NCBI RefSeq assembly: GCF_017220215.1
Contig: NZ_CP071131.1
Location: forward strand, 62,001-126,000
Length of the DNA stretch: 64,000 nt
Direction of reading: 5' to 3'
Source: Caballeronia sp. M1242
Lineage (GTDB): Bacteria; Pseudomonadota; Gammaproteobacteria; Burkholderiales; Burkholderiaceae
Below the pieces are notes generated by a model. The model did no database searches, was not told the origin of the DNA, and was given only the letters and a program-made list of their open reading frames with translations. The translations under genes and the position numbers were made by a program. Of this stretch, positions 54,197-62,490 are shown piece by piece. The stretch's first letter is position 1. Each line of letters opens with the position of its first letter.

Positions 54197-55389
54197 GGGG
54201 TCTCGGCGGAAAGGGTTTGCAAAGCACGCGCGAAGAGCTCGGGCGGCGCTGCATAGAGGCCGCGTCCGAGCAGTCCCGCTCGCCCGTCGCCGCCGATCAT
54301 CGCGATGGCGGCGAGCGGCGCGATCCCTTCGCGCTCGACGCGCGCCGCGTCGAGCACGCCGGGCAGCCGCCCGAATGCGGGGTGCGATTCCGTATGAACG
54401 CGCGCCTGCCGATCGCGCCAGCCGGCGGGCAGAAATGGCTCGAAGGCCTGCGCCGGCTCCGGGGCGAACGCGAGCGCCTGAGCGCCGAAACCGGCCGCGT
54501 CGATGACGCCGCTGTCGCCGGTCAGCGGCGCGGCGTGCGCGGCCTGTCGCGGATCGATGCGCGGTCCTTTCGGCGCGTGTGCAGCCGCGGTGATCCAGCG
54601 TGAGGGCGCGCCCGCAAGCCGGATGCCGACGCGCTCGCCGTTGCCCGCGAGCGCAACGACGAGCGTCGACGAAGCGTCGCCCGGACTCGCCGCCGAAAGC
54701 ATGAGCGCGCACGCGGCCATCCATAGCGTCAGGAAGAAGAGCGGCGTCTGCGCCAGCATGGCGTCGATTTCGGCGGATGCATCGGTAAGGCGGCTAGCAA
54801 GCGCAGCACGCAGCGCGGCGGTTGCGGCCGTGGTGCGCGCATGCAGGTCGTCGCCGTCATGCAGACCTGTCTGCGCCAGGGCGAGCAAATCGAGCGGTCC
54901 GCGAGCGAGGGCGTCATCGAGCGCGGGCGCGAGCACCTCGTCCCGCCACTTCATGCGATCGAGAATGCGCAAGTCGCGGGTTCCGAAGCGGATCTGCGGA
55001 CCGGCGCCGCTGCCTAGCAGGGACCACGCGCGTGCGGCGGGATCGATCTCATCGCTCACTTCCACGAGCGTCGTATGCGGCGAGATCACCGCCGCGAGCG
55101 GCGTCACCACGCCGTACGACTGCGCGCTTTCGAGCCGCACTTCGCCCTGCGCGATCAGCCGCTCGGCGTGCGCTTCGTCCATCGCCCAGCCTTCATAGAG
55201 ACAGCAAAGGATGGCCGACGAGCGCACGGGCGGCGACGGCTCGCGCGGATTCCCGAACGGCGGCCCCGCGTGAAGCAGGGTGAAGTCCGGCAGACACACG
55301 GCGTCGCGCGCCGCCACGACCGCACGCCATTGCGGACGCACCGCGTGAATTCGGCTCAACGCGCGTGCGTTGGCATCGTCGGCGCGCAT
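54193..55389 (-). CDS. DUF1116 protein, AllG-like (oxamate carbamoyltransferase subunit family)
   Basis: A 398-residue protein. The DUF1116 pattern is visible: [46 protein letters not shown], then [20 protein letters not shown] and [19 protein letters not shown]. In enterobacteria AllG (YlbE) works with AllF (FdrA) and AllH in splitting oxalurate to oxamate and carbamoyl phosphate. No AllF- or AllH-like gene lies in this window, so this protein may act alone or with other partners in the AtzH/amidase context. The match is by motif memory and should be treated as probable. Confidence 0.72.
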   Translation of the reverse strand: MRADDANARALSRIHAVRPQWRAVVAARDAVCLPDFTLLHAGPPFGNPREPSPPVRSSAILCCLYEGWAMDEAHAERLIAQGEVRLESAQSYGVVTPLAAVISPHTTLVEVSDEIDPAARAWSLLGSGAGPQIRFGTRDLRILDRMKWRDEVLAPALDDALARGPLDLLALAQTGLHDGDDLHARTTAATAALRAALASRLTDASAEIDAMLAQTPLFFLTLWMAACALMLSAASPGDASSTLVVALAGNGERVGIRLAGAPSRWITAAAHAPKGPRIDPRQAAHAAPLTGDSGVIDAAGFGAQALAFAPEPAQAFEPFLPAGWRDRQARVHTESHPAFGRLPGVLDAARVEREGIAPLAAIAMIGGDGRAGLLGRGLYAAPPELFARALQTLSAETP

Positions 55390-55391
55390 GG

Positions 55392-56090
55392 TCAGCGGGC
55401 CGCGAAGCTGAACAGTCCGCGCAGGCGCGACCACAGCATCTTCCAGAACAGATTGCCGACGTCGAGCGGCGCGTTCGCCGGTCTCACCGCGTTGGCCGAT
55501 GCCGGACGCTCAGCGGGACGCTCAGCCGGACGCGCTTCCAGGGGCGCTTGCGCAGCGGCCGCAATGTGCTCCGCCGGCGCGACGGGTGCCTCAGCTTCCT
55601 GCACCACGGCCTGCACCGGCGCGCTGTCGGATGCCGCGCCCGCCTCGTCGAGCTTCGCCTTCAGATTGGCCGCGAACGCTTCGGTCATGCGCGTCGCCAG
55701 CTCCTTCACGATGCCGCCACGCGAAAACTGCGCGAGGCTCCCGCCGATCGTGTAGTCCACTTTCACGTCGACACGCGTCTCGTTTGCCGCCGTGGCCTCG
55801 AGTGCGAACGACGCTACGCCCTTCACGCGCGACGAACTCTTGCGGTCCACGCCCGTTCCGGTAATGCTGCCGCGATACTGCGCATCGTCGAGCTTCATCT
55901 CGCCGTCGCCCGCGAAAGACGCGACGATCGGGCCGAGCTTGACGGTCATCGCGAGCTTGAGCATGCCGTTGTCGACCGGCGCCGTGAGCGACGCGCCCGG
56001 CAGGCACGCGACAATCTCCGGCGTGTCGTGAAAGCGCGCCCAGACGGCATCCCGCGGATACGGGACGGTGAAGCTTTGTTCGATTTCCAT
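55392..56090 (-). CDS. CoxG family SRPBCC protein
   Basis: A 232-residue protein. An N-terminal SRPBCC/CoxG domain (about 1-150) shows EQSFTVPYPRDAVWARFHDT, ACLPGASLTAP, GSITGTGVDRKSSSRVKG and a VDVKVDYTIGGSLAQFSRG segment. An Ala/Pro/Glu-rich linker and a C-terminal hydrophobic segment (NLFWKMLWSRLRGLFSF) follow, which in CoxG anchors the molybdenum hydroxylase to the membrane. It lies 24 bp after the iron-sulfur subunit gene, as expected for hydroxylase maturation or membrane recruitment. Confidence 0.82.
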   Translation of the reverse strand: MEIEQSFTVPYPRDAVWARFHDTPEIVACLPGASLTAPVDNGMLKLAMTVKLGPIVASFAGDGEMKLDDAQYRGSITGTGVDRKSSSRVKGVASFALEATAANETRVDVKVDYTIGGSLAQFSRGGIVKELATRMTEAFAANLKAKLDEAGAASDSAPVQAVVQEAEAPVAPAEHIAAAAQAPLEARPAERPAERPASANAVRPANAPLDVGNLFWKMLWSRLRGLFSFAAR

Positions 56091-56114
56091 TGCGTACGGG
56101 TTCCGTATCGGTTC

Positions 56115-56636
56115 TCAGGCGGTCACGGCCGCGACCGCAAGCGGCACCGCTGCGTGGGCGCGACGCGCATCGAGCACGCGGCGGATCGCGCGGACGATGC
56201 CCACGTAACCAGTGCACCGGCAGAGGTTGCCGGAGAGTTCGAGGCGCACGCGGGCGTCGTCGGCGTCGGGCAGGCGGGTCACGATGTCGCGCGCCGTCAT
56301 CAGCATGCCCGGCGTGCAGTAGCCGCATTGCAGCGCGTGCTCGGCGCTGAACGCAGCGCGCAACTCGTTCATGGTGGCGTCGTCGTCGAAGCCTTCGATG
56401 GTGCGTACCGTGCTTCCCGCGCACGTGACCGCTGGCGTGATGCACGAACGGGTCGGCATGCCGTCCACCTCGAGCGTGCAGGCGCCGCATACGCCCTGCT
56501 CGCAGCCGATGTTGGTGCCGCACAGCATGCGTTGCTCGCGCAGGAAATCGGCGAGGCTCGTGCGCGGCTCGACGCGGTCCGCGACTGGCGCACGGTTGAC
56601 GATGAGTTCGATCGTCTTGATCATGGGCTCGCTCAT
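56115..56636 (-). CDS. Molybdenum hydroxylase, [2Fe-2S] subunit (CoxS-like)
   Basis: A 173-residue iron-sulfur protein. The plant-ferredoxin cluster uses CEQGVCGAC with Cys45, 50, 53 and Cys65. The second cluster uses CGYCTPGM and CRCTGY in the C-terminal helical domain. It passes electrons from the Mo site to FAD. Both ends overlap or abut the other subunit genes. Confidence 0.9.
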   Translation of the reverse strand: MSEPMIKTIELIVNRAPVADRVEPRTSLADFLREQRMLCGTNIGCEQGVCGACTLEVDGMPTRSCITPAVTCAGSTVRTIEGFDDDATMNELRAAFSAEHALQCGYCTPGMLMTARDIVTRLPDADDARVRLELSGNLCRCTGYVGIVRAIRRVLDARRAHAAVPLAVAAVTA

Positions 56637-57466
56637 GCTTTTCCATCCTGATTGCGAATGCCCGCAGAAGCGCGTACCAGCGCCACGCGATGCACTTCGT
56701 GTTCGTAGCTTCCGGCTTCGATGCCCGCTGCTTCGAGATGCGCATCGAAGCACGAGGTCCGTGGATCGGCGTCGGCAAGCAGGTCGCGCGCATCGTCGAT
56801 TGGATAGGGCGGTGCGTCGATCGCGCCGATCACGGCACGGCACACGCCGCGCGCCGCATCGTCGATGAACACCGCAATCGCTTCGGCGAACTCTCCCGGC
56901 TTGCGGTTGAACTTGTAATAGCTCCAGCGCGCCGTCGGCGAAAGACGCGCGAAGCGCACGCCGGTGAGGATTTCATCGGCTTCGAGCGCGGTCGTGAATG
57001 CGCCGGCCATCCAGTCCGCGCAGTCGATCACCCGCGCGCCGCCTCGTCCCGCGACGAGATACTGCGCGTCGAGCGCGCACATCGTATTGATCCAGTCGGC
57101 GGCGGGATCGGCGTGGGCGAGACTGCCGCCCAGCGTGCCGCGGTTGCGCACCGCGCGATACGCGATGCCGCCCGCCACGTATTCCATCAGGCCGCGCGTG
57201 CCGGTCTCGACCTTGCCGTCCTCGATCTCCGCGTGCGTGATGCACGCGCCGAGCGTGACCGTCTCGCCATCGGTGCGGCATGCGCGCAGCGCCTCGATTC
57301 CGCGAAGATCGACGAGCATTTCGGGCTGCGCGAGCCGCAGGTTCATCATCGGTCCGAGCGACTGGCTGCCGGACACGAACTTGCCCATGCCGTCGGTCGG
57401 TCCGATGAGTGCAATCGCCTCGCCGCAGGCGAGCGGCTTTGCGTAATCGTAGGTCGCGGCTTTCAT
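56633..57466 (-). CDS. Molybdenum hydroxylase, FAD subunit (CoxM-like)
   Basis: A 277-residue FAD-binding subunit of the xanthine dehydrogenase family. It has the dinucleotide loop GKFVSGSQSLGPMMNLRLAQP, LGACITHAEIE, and VRNRGTLGGSLAHADPAADW typical of CoxM/XdhB proteins. It overlaps the Mo subunit and the iron-sulfur subunit genes by 4 bp each. It hands electrons to NAD, oxygen or a quinone. Confidence 0.88.
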   Translation of the reverse strand: MKAATYDYAKPLACGEAIALIGPTDGMGKFVSGSQSLGPMMNLRLAQPEMLVDLRGIEALRACRTDGETVTLGACITHAEIEDGKVETGTRGLMEYVAGGIAYRAVRNRGTLGGSLAHADPAADWINTMCALDAQYLVAGRGGARVIDCADWMAGAFTTALEADEILTGVRFARLSPTARWSYYKFNRKPGEFAEAIAVFIDDAARGVCRAVIGAIDAPPYPIDDARDLLADADPRTSCFDAHLEAAGIEAGSYEHEVHRVALVRASAGIRNQDGKA

Positions 57467-59868
57467 GCGGGCATTCCTTTCATCGCGTGGGCCTGGCGCT
57501 GGCGCTCCCCGGCGATCGCTTCGACGACGAGGCGCGGCGTGATCGGCAACTGGTCGATGCGCACGCCGAGTCCGCGCAGCGCATCGTTGACGGCGTTGGC
57601 GATCGCGGCGGGCGGACCGATCGCCCCGCTTTCGCCGATGCCCTTCTGCCCGAACTCCGTGTACGGGGCGGGCGTTTCCATGTGTTCGATGCGAATGGCG
57701 GGCACCTCGGTCGCGCCGGGCAGGAGGTAGTCGGCGAGCGTCGAGGCAAGCGGCTGGCCGTCGTCGCTGTACGGCATCGCCTCGTAGAGCGCCGTACCGA
57801 TGCCCTGCGCCGCGCCGCCGTAGACCTGTCCGTCGACGACCATCGGATTGATGAGCACGCCGCCGTCTTCCACGATCACGTAGTCGAGAATCTCCGTCTG
57901 GCCGAGCGCCGGATCGACCGCGACCACCACCGCGTGACACGCGTAGCTGAACGTGCCCGAGTCGCGCTTCGCCTGATAGGACGTCGAGACTTCGAGTCCG
58001 CGCGGATCGACATCGGACGGCAAAAGTTGCGGCGCGAGATACCATGTCCGCGCGATGTCCCGCAGGCTGCGCGAGCCTTGCGTGCCGACCACCGCGCCGT
58101 TCTCCCAGCGCACCTCGCTCAACGGTTCGCCAAGCAGATGCGCGCCGATCTTCAGGAGCCGCTCCTTCAATTCCTTCGATGCGCGGCCCACCGCGCCGCC
58201 CGCCATCACGATCGAGCGCGAGCCCCACGTGCCGGTGGAATACGGCGTCACGCCGGTGTCGCCCAGCACGATGCGCACGCGGTCGGTGTCGATGCCGAGC
58301 ACTTCGTGCGCGATCTGCGCGAGCGTCGTCTCCATGCTCTGGCCGTGCGAGTGCACGCCGGCGCGCACTTCGAGCACGCCGTCGGGCGTGAGGCGGATCA
58401 CGGCCGGCTCGTAACCCGGCACCATCGGAATGCCCCAGCCGTGATACACCGACGTGCCGTGCGCGCCCTGCTCGCAGAACACCGACATGCCGAAACCGAT
58501 GCGCCTGCCGTCAGGCTCGCCCCGGCGCTGTCTTGCGCGCACGGCCGGCAGGTCGATGGCGGCCATCGCACGGCGCACCGCCTCGGGATAGTCGCCGCTG
58601 TCGAAGTGCTTCTTCGTGATGTTGTCGTAGGGCATTTCGTGCGGCTCCACGAGATTGCGCAGCCGCACCTCGAAAGGTTCGATGCCCGCTTCGAGCGCGA
58701 TGCCATCCATGATGGATTCGATTGCATAGCAGACACCCGTGCGCGCCACGCCACGATACGGCAGGATCGGCGGCTTGTTGGTCGCGACCGACCACGTCCG
58801 GCACCGGAAACGCTCCATCTTGTACGGCCCGGGCAGAATGCTGCCGACCTGCGCCGCTTCGAGGCACGCCGAGAACGGATAGGACGAGTACGCGCCTGAA
58901 TCCACATGTGCCTCGCACTCGACCGCGAGCAGGCGCCCGTCGCGATCCGCGTAGCCGGTGATGTCGTAGTCGTGCTCGCGGCAGTTCGCATTTGCCGTGA
59001 GCTGCTCGCGGCGATCCTCGATCCAGCGCACCGGCTTTTCGAGTTGCATCGCTAGCCATCCGCAGCACACTTCCTCAGGAAGCAGGATGCCCTTGTAGCC
59101 GAAGCCCCCGCCCACGTCCGGCGCGATCACGCGCACTTGTCCTTCGTCGAGGCCGAGACATTCCGCGAGCCCGGTACGCGTGATATGCGGCATCTGCGCG
59201 GACGTGTGCACGATCAGTTGCGACAGCCGCCGGTCCCAGTGCGCCACGCAACCGCGGCCTTCCATCGGCGCCATGCTCTGGCGCGCCGTGCGCAGCTTGC
59301 GATGCACGCGGATGGGCGCGTCGCGGCGAATGGCATCGAGATCGACGTCGGGGTTCGCATCGACGAACGTTTCTAGGAAGACGTTGTCACCCCAATGTTC
59401 GTGCACGAGTGGGGAATCGTCGCGGCGCGCGTCCAGCATGTCGACGACGGCGGGCAGTTCCTCGAAATCGACGAACACCTGCGCGGCGATGTCCTCGGCC
59501 TGCGCGCGCGTCGCGGCCACGCACATCGCGATCGTCTCGCCGACCTGCCGCACTTTGGCGCTCGCGAGAACAGGCTGTTCAGAGCATTTGAAGCCCGGAA
59601 GGCCCGAATTCGCGACGATAGGCTTCACGCCTTCCATGTCGGCGAGCGTGTAGATCGCGTGTTCGAATTCCTTCGGCTTCTCGATGCCGACGATATGACC
59701 GTGCGCAATCGGGCTGCGCACGAAGGCCACATCCACCATGCCGACCATGCGTATATTCGGCACGTATTCGCCGCGCCCGTGCATGAAACGCTCGTCTTCC
59801 TTGCGCGTGAGCGATGCACCGATGCCTTGCGGGCGGTTGCTGCCTTGTTTCTGCGGACGTCTGATCAT
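57463..59868 (-). CDS. Molybdenum hydroxylase, molybdopterin-binding subunit
   Basis: An 801-residue catalytic subunit of the xanthine dehydrogenase/CO dehydrogenase family. Mo-cofactor motifs DVGGGFGYKG (about 251-260) and the catalytic Glu segment KGIGESGAIGPP near the C-terminus are present. The active-site loop reads PYRGVAR (about 370-376), like the form II/AYRGAGR group, and lacks the AYXCSFR motif of true CO dehydrogenase, so it is a hydroxylase of an organic, probably heteroaromatic or aldehyde, substrate. It starts 11 bp before the amidohydrolase stop, in the same operon. Confidence 0.88.
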   Translation of the reverse strand: MIRRPQKQGSNRPQGIGASLTRKEDERFMHGRGEYVPNIRMVGMVDVAFVRSPIAHGHIVGIEKPKEFEHAIYTLADMEGVKPIVANSGLPGFKCSEQPVLASAKVRQVGETIAMCVAATRAQAEDIAAQVFVDFEELPAVVDMLDARRDDSPLVHEHWGDNVFLETFVDANPDVDLDAIRRDAPIRVHRKLRTARQSMAPMEGRGCVAHWDRRLSQLIVHTSAQMPHITRTGLAECLGLDEGQVRVIAPDVGGGFGYKGILLPEEVCCGWLAMQLEKPVRWIEDRREQLTANANCREHDYDITGYADRDGRLLAVECEAHVDSGAYSSYPFSACLEAAQVGSILPGPYKMERFRCRTWSVATNKPPILPYRGVARTGVCYAIESIMDGIALEAGIEPFEVRLRNLVEPHEMPYDNITKKHFDSGDYPEAVRRAMAAIDLPAVRARQRRGEPDGRRIGFGMSVFCEQGAHGTSVYHGWGIPMVPGYEPAVIRLTPDGVLEVRAGVHSHGQSMETTLAQIAHEVLGIDTDRVRIVLGDTGVTPYSTGTWGSRSIVMAGGAVGRASKELKERLLKIGAHLLGEPLSEVRWENGAVVGTQGSRSLRDIARTWYLAPQLLPSDVDPRGLEVSTSYQAKRDSGTFSYACHAVVVAVDPALGQTEILDYVIVEDGGVLINPMVVDGQVYGGAAQGIGTALYEAMPYSDDGQPLASTLADYLLPGATEVPAIRIEHMETPAPYTEFGQKGIGESGAIGPPAAIANAVNDALRGLGVRIDQLPITPRLVVEAIAGERQRQAHAMKGMPA

Positions 59869-59879
59869 GTGCTTGAACC

Positions 59880-61142
59880 TCACGCGGCGCGCGCGAGCGG
59901 CAGCGTCGGCGAGACCGCGTTGTGGCGCACGCCGTCCCGCAGGCAAAAGAGCGGCGACAACATGCGGTCGGTGATGACCTGTGTGCCTTCGTTGTCCTCC
60001 AGCACCCAGCGCCCGCGACGGTCATCCAGCACGCTGATGTCCGCGCCCCGCCCCACTTCGAGCGTGCCGATCTCGTGCTCCATGCCGACCATCTTCGCGG
60101 CGTTGCAGGTCGCCATCGCAACGACGTGACCGAGCGGCAGGCCGAGCGCCAGCATGCTTGTCATCGCGCTGACGAGGCTGAACTGGGTGCGGCCGAGAAA
60201 CGAATGCTCTTCGTCCGGGTGACTGTCGGGCGTGCCGGCGGGGGCGGGCACGTGCGTGTTGTAGCCGTGCATGTCTGCGCCGAGCGTGTCGGGGACGACA
60301 CCCGCGTCGAGCACGATACGCGCCGTCTTGAAGCTGAAGTGCGAGCCGTGGCCCACGTCGATCTTCAGGCCGCGCGACACCGCTTCGTGCACGAGCGGAT
60401 GCAGTTGCCCGTTCTCTTCGACGAAGCCGCCGGGATGACGGCTGAACGGATGCGCGAGGATGTCGCCGGGCTTGAGCGTCTCAACCACCTGATTGAAGAT
60501 ACAGTCGGGCTGCACCGGCAGTCCGCCACTCTGCGGCTTCGGCCACAACTGACCGAAATGGATGTACAGGGGCAGATTTGCGCCGCGCCCGATCTGCGCG
60601 GCGATCTTCATGACGTCGAGACCCCAGCGCGCAAACCCGCCGATTTCTGCATGCGCCTTGATGCCCTTCACGAGATCCGGATTGGCCTTGATCGACTTGA
60701 TGGTCGCATCGGCATCGAGACAGTCGGGGCGATACAGGTCCGGATAATAGTGACCTTCGAGCCCCCCGACGAGATAGGCGGAAATGAACGCCAGGACGCG
60801 CGTGGCCGAACGCTCCGCCACGTAGTGCCGAAAGCCCGGAATGGTGATGCAACTCGGTCCGCCCTGATCGACGAGCGTCGTGACGCCCGACTGCACGCCG
60901 CACTGATCCGCGTTCAGGCCGAAGCGTCCCGTGACGTATTGGTAGACGTGACCGTGGGTATCGATAAGACCGGGCAGCACCAGCTTGCCACTGCAATCGA
61001 CGACTTCTGCATGCCGCGCCTGTGTCGCGGCGTCGACGCCCATTGCGGCGATGACGCCGTTGTCCACCAGAATGTCGAGTGTGGCGTCGATCTTCTGGGC
61101 CGGGTCAATGACGCGCCCCCCTTTGAGCAGTACTTGTGACAT
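59880..61142 (-). CDS. Amidohydrolase/deacetylase family metallohydrolase
   Basis: A 420-residue TIM-barrel metal enzyme. It shows the N-terminal metal motif DTHGHV (61-66) after GKLVLPGLI, then GIKAHAEIGG, YIHFGQLWP, LAHPFSRHPGG and DVGHGSHFSF metal ligands, and the DISVLD barrel end. Relatives such as Atu3266/EF0837 hydrolyse N-acyl or ester bonds; dihydroorotase- and hydantoinase-like members open cyclic amides. As the first gene of the run it would open a ring or remove an acyl group. Its promoter region carries a -24/-12 element and palindromes shared with the importer. Confidence 0.82.
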   Translation of the reverse strand: MSQVLLKGGRVIDPAQKIDATLDILVDNGVIAAMGVDAATQARHAEVVDCSGKLVLPGLIDTHGHVYQYVTGRFGLNADQCGVQSGVTTLVDQGGPSCITIPGFRHYVAERSATRVLAFISAYLVGGLEGHYYPDLYRPDCLDADATIKSIKANPDLVKGIKAHAEIGGFARWGLDVMKIAAQIGRGANLPLYIHFGQLWPKPQSGGLPVQPDCIFNQVVETLKPGDILAHPFSRHPGGFVEENGQLHPLVHEAVSRGLKIDVGHGSHFSFKTARIVLDAGVVPDTLGADMHGYNTHVPAPAGTPDSHPDEEHSFLGRTQFSLVSAMTSMLALGLPLGHVVAMATCNAAKMVGMEHEIGTLEVGRGADISVLDDRRGRWVLEDNEGTQVITDRMLSPLFCLRDGVRHNAVSPTLPLARAA

Positions 61143-61172
61143 GTGCTGTGCGCATCGCGAGTGGAAAGATGC

Positions 61173-61184
61173 GTGGTGTACCGC
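61173..61184. promoter_or_regulatory. Imperfect palindrome GTGGTGTACCGC at the amidohydrolase promoter
   Basis: Differs from the importer site GTGGTGCACCAC at the centre and one arm base. It overlaps the -12 element and predicted start, a position suited to repression. Confidence 0.4.
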
Positions 61185-61196
61185 AAGTAGTATGCC
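61183..61196 (-). promoter_or_regulatory. Predicted -24/-12 promoter of the amidohydrolase operon
   Basis: Read on the - strand: GGCATACTACTTGC, with GG and GC 10 bases apart. It matches the importer element GGCATACCACTTGC at 13 of 14 positions, though its outer bases fit the sigma-54 consensus less well. Predicted start is about 61171, giving a leader of some 30 bases. Confidence 0.5.
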
Positions 61197-61274
61197 GGTT
61201 TCGCTTCGCCATGCCTCGCAGGCCTCTTTCCTCGTCGTTTCAATGGCTTACGACCTTCGATTACGGGCGATGCG

Positions 61275-61394
61275 TGCCGTACCACGGATTTTGTCGAAAG
61301 CCATCGCACCAAGTCGGACAGTCACGGACGCGCGCCCGCACCACGCCCATGCGCGATGCCTTCTTATGGTGATTCGTAGGTGTACCACGGATTT
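61275..61394. promoter_or_regulatory. Direct repeat GTACCACGGATTT, candidate activator/MarR sites
   Basis: The 13-mer occurs exactly at 61280-61292 and 61382-61394, each as the right half of an imperfect palindrome (61275-61286 and 61377-61388) related to GTGGTGCACCAC. Relative to the predicted amidohydrolase start they are centred near -109 and -211. The second lies about 90 bp before the MarR gene. Confidence 0.5.
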
Positions 61395-61472
61395 GCGGCG
61401 CGATGCGGTTTGGGCCTAAAATGCGGCATCGGGCGCCCGACGCTCAATCCTTTTTCTGAAAAAGTCGCTGAC

Positions 61473-62039
61473 ATGCGAAACATGGCCACCGATCGAATCG
61501 ACATCAAGAGCGTCCGAGCCGAGCTTGCCGAACGACAGACTCGCTCGCCGCTCTTTGCACGGCCGGGCTTTCTCATTCGTCGCCTGCATCAGATCCATAC
61601 CTTCCTGTTCGTGCAGGAAACGAGCGAATTCAATATCACGCCAGTGCAGTACAGCTTGCTCACGGCGCTCGAGTCACTCGGCGAGATGGATCAGAACTCG
61701 CTCGCTATCGAAGTCGGACTGGAGCGATCCAGCGTCGCGGAAGTGATTCCTCGCCTCAACGCGCGCGGGCTCGTCAGCCGCACGCAGGCGGAGCATGACA
61801 AGCGGCTGCGGCTTGTCAGGCTCACGCCCGCTGGCAAACGCCTGGTCAGGAAGATGGCCGCCGCGGTGCAGCGCGCGCACGAGCGCACCATCGAGCATCT
61901 GTCGCCCGTCGAGCGTGATTTCTTCATGCTCCAGATGATCCGGCTGGTGGAAGCCAACAACGCGGATAATCTCGTACCCTTCCGGCTGCCCGACAGCCAG
62001 TTGCTCGCGCAGGACGAAAGCGAGGCCGACGCCACGTGA
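61473..62039 (+). CDS. MarR-family regulator
   Basis: A 188-residue winged-helix protein. LIRRLHQIHTFLFVQETSEFNITPVQYSLLTAL is the dimer/helix 1-2 region, ERSSVAEVIPRLNARGLVSR the recognition helix, and HDKRLRLVRLTPAGKRL the wing. The length is slightly above typical for MarR, with an acidic C-terminal tail. It is divergent from the amidohydrolase operon over a 330-bp spacer and probably represses it until the substrate or a product binds. An ATG three codons later is an alternative start. Confidence 0.85.
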   Translation: MRNMATDRIDIKSVRAELAERQTRSPLFARPGFLIRRLHQIHTFLFVQETSEFNITPVQYSLLTALESLGEMDQNSLAIEVGLERSSVAEVIPRLNARGLVSRTQAEHDKRLRLVRLTPAGKRLVRKMAAAVQRAHERTIEHLSPVERDFFMLQMIRLVEANNADNLVPFRLPDSQLLAQDESEADAT

Positions 62040-62490
62040 ACACGACGCCCAGGGGCGCCCCGCCATCGCCCCGGACGCGTCTAATATCCGCTGAGCGACG
62101 AAACCTTCGACCTGCATCTCTTGCCCGGCAACCCGTTCGCTGACCGCACAAACATCGTTGTATAGGTTCGCATCGTTTCGTTCGGACTCACTACGATCTC
62201 GAAGAAGCGAATCGATCTGCGGTACGGGTTTCGTTGTTTCTTTCTGTCTGCACATTTTGCAGCATGGCGACAACCGACACGCCCTCCGATGACGCGTGCG
62301 CACTGTCGACGCGCATCTGCGCACTACTATAGTGAAATTCAATCTAGCGCTAAAGTTCGATAGCGCAGCGCCGTAAATGTCGATATATCCGGCTGGCTTG
62401 CATTGAAGCCGGGGCGCCCATCGCACGAACGCACGAGGTCCCGTTGATGCATCGTTCTTTCTCCAGCCGGTACTGCACCGCTCGCAGGCG
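62040..62490. other. Upstream region of the sensor gene, with a short upstream frame
   Basis: No standard gene. The 62330-62380 part is AT-rich and could hold a promoter (CTATAGTGAAATT). A 15-codon frame at 62447-62494 begins ATGCATCG, has GAGGT 7 bp upstream, and its TGA overlaps the sensor start codon as ATGA, so it may be a coupled leader peptide. Confidence 0.4.

Noticed and set aside
57463-59868. Reading the molybdenum enzyme with CoxG as an aerobic CO dehydrogenase.
   Set aside because: The active-site loop is PYRGVAR, not the AYXCSFR of true CO dehydrogenase, and the surrounding genes are amidases and an amidohydrolase.
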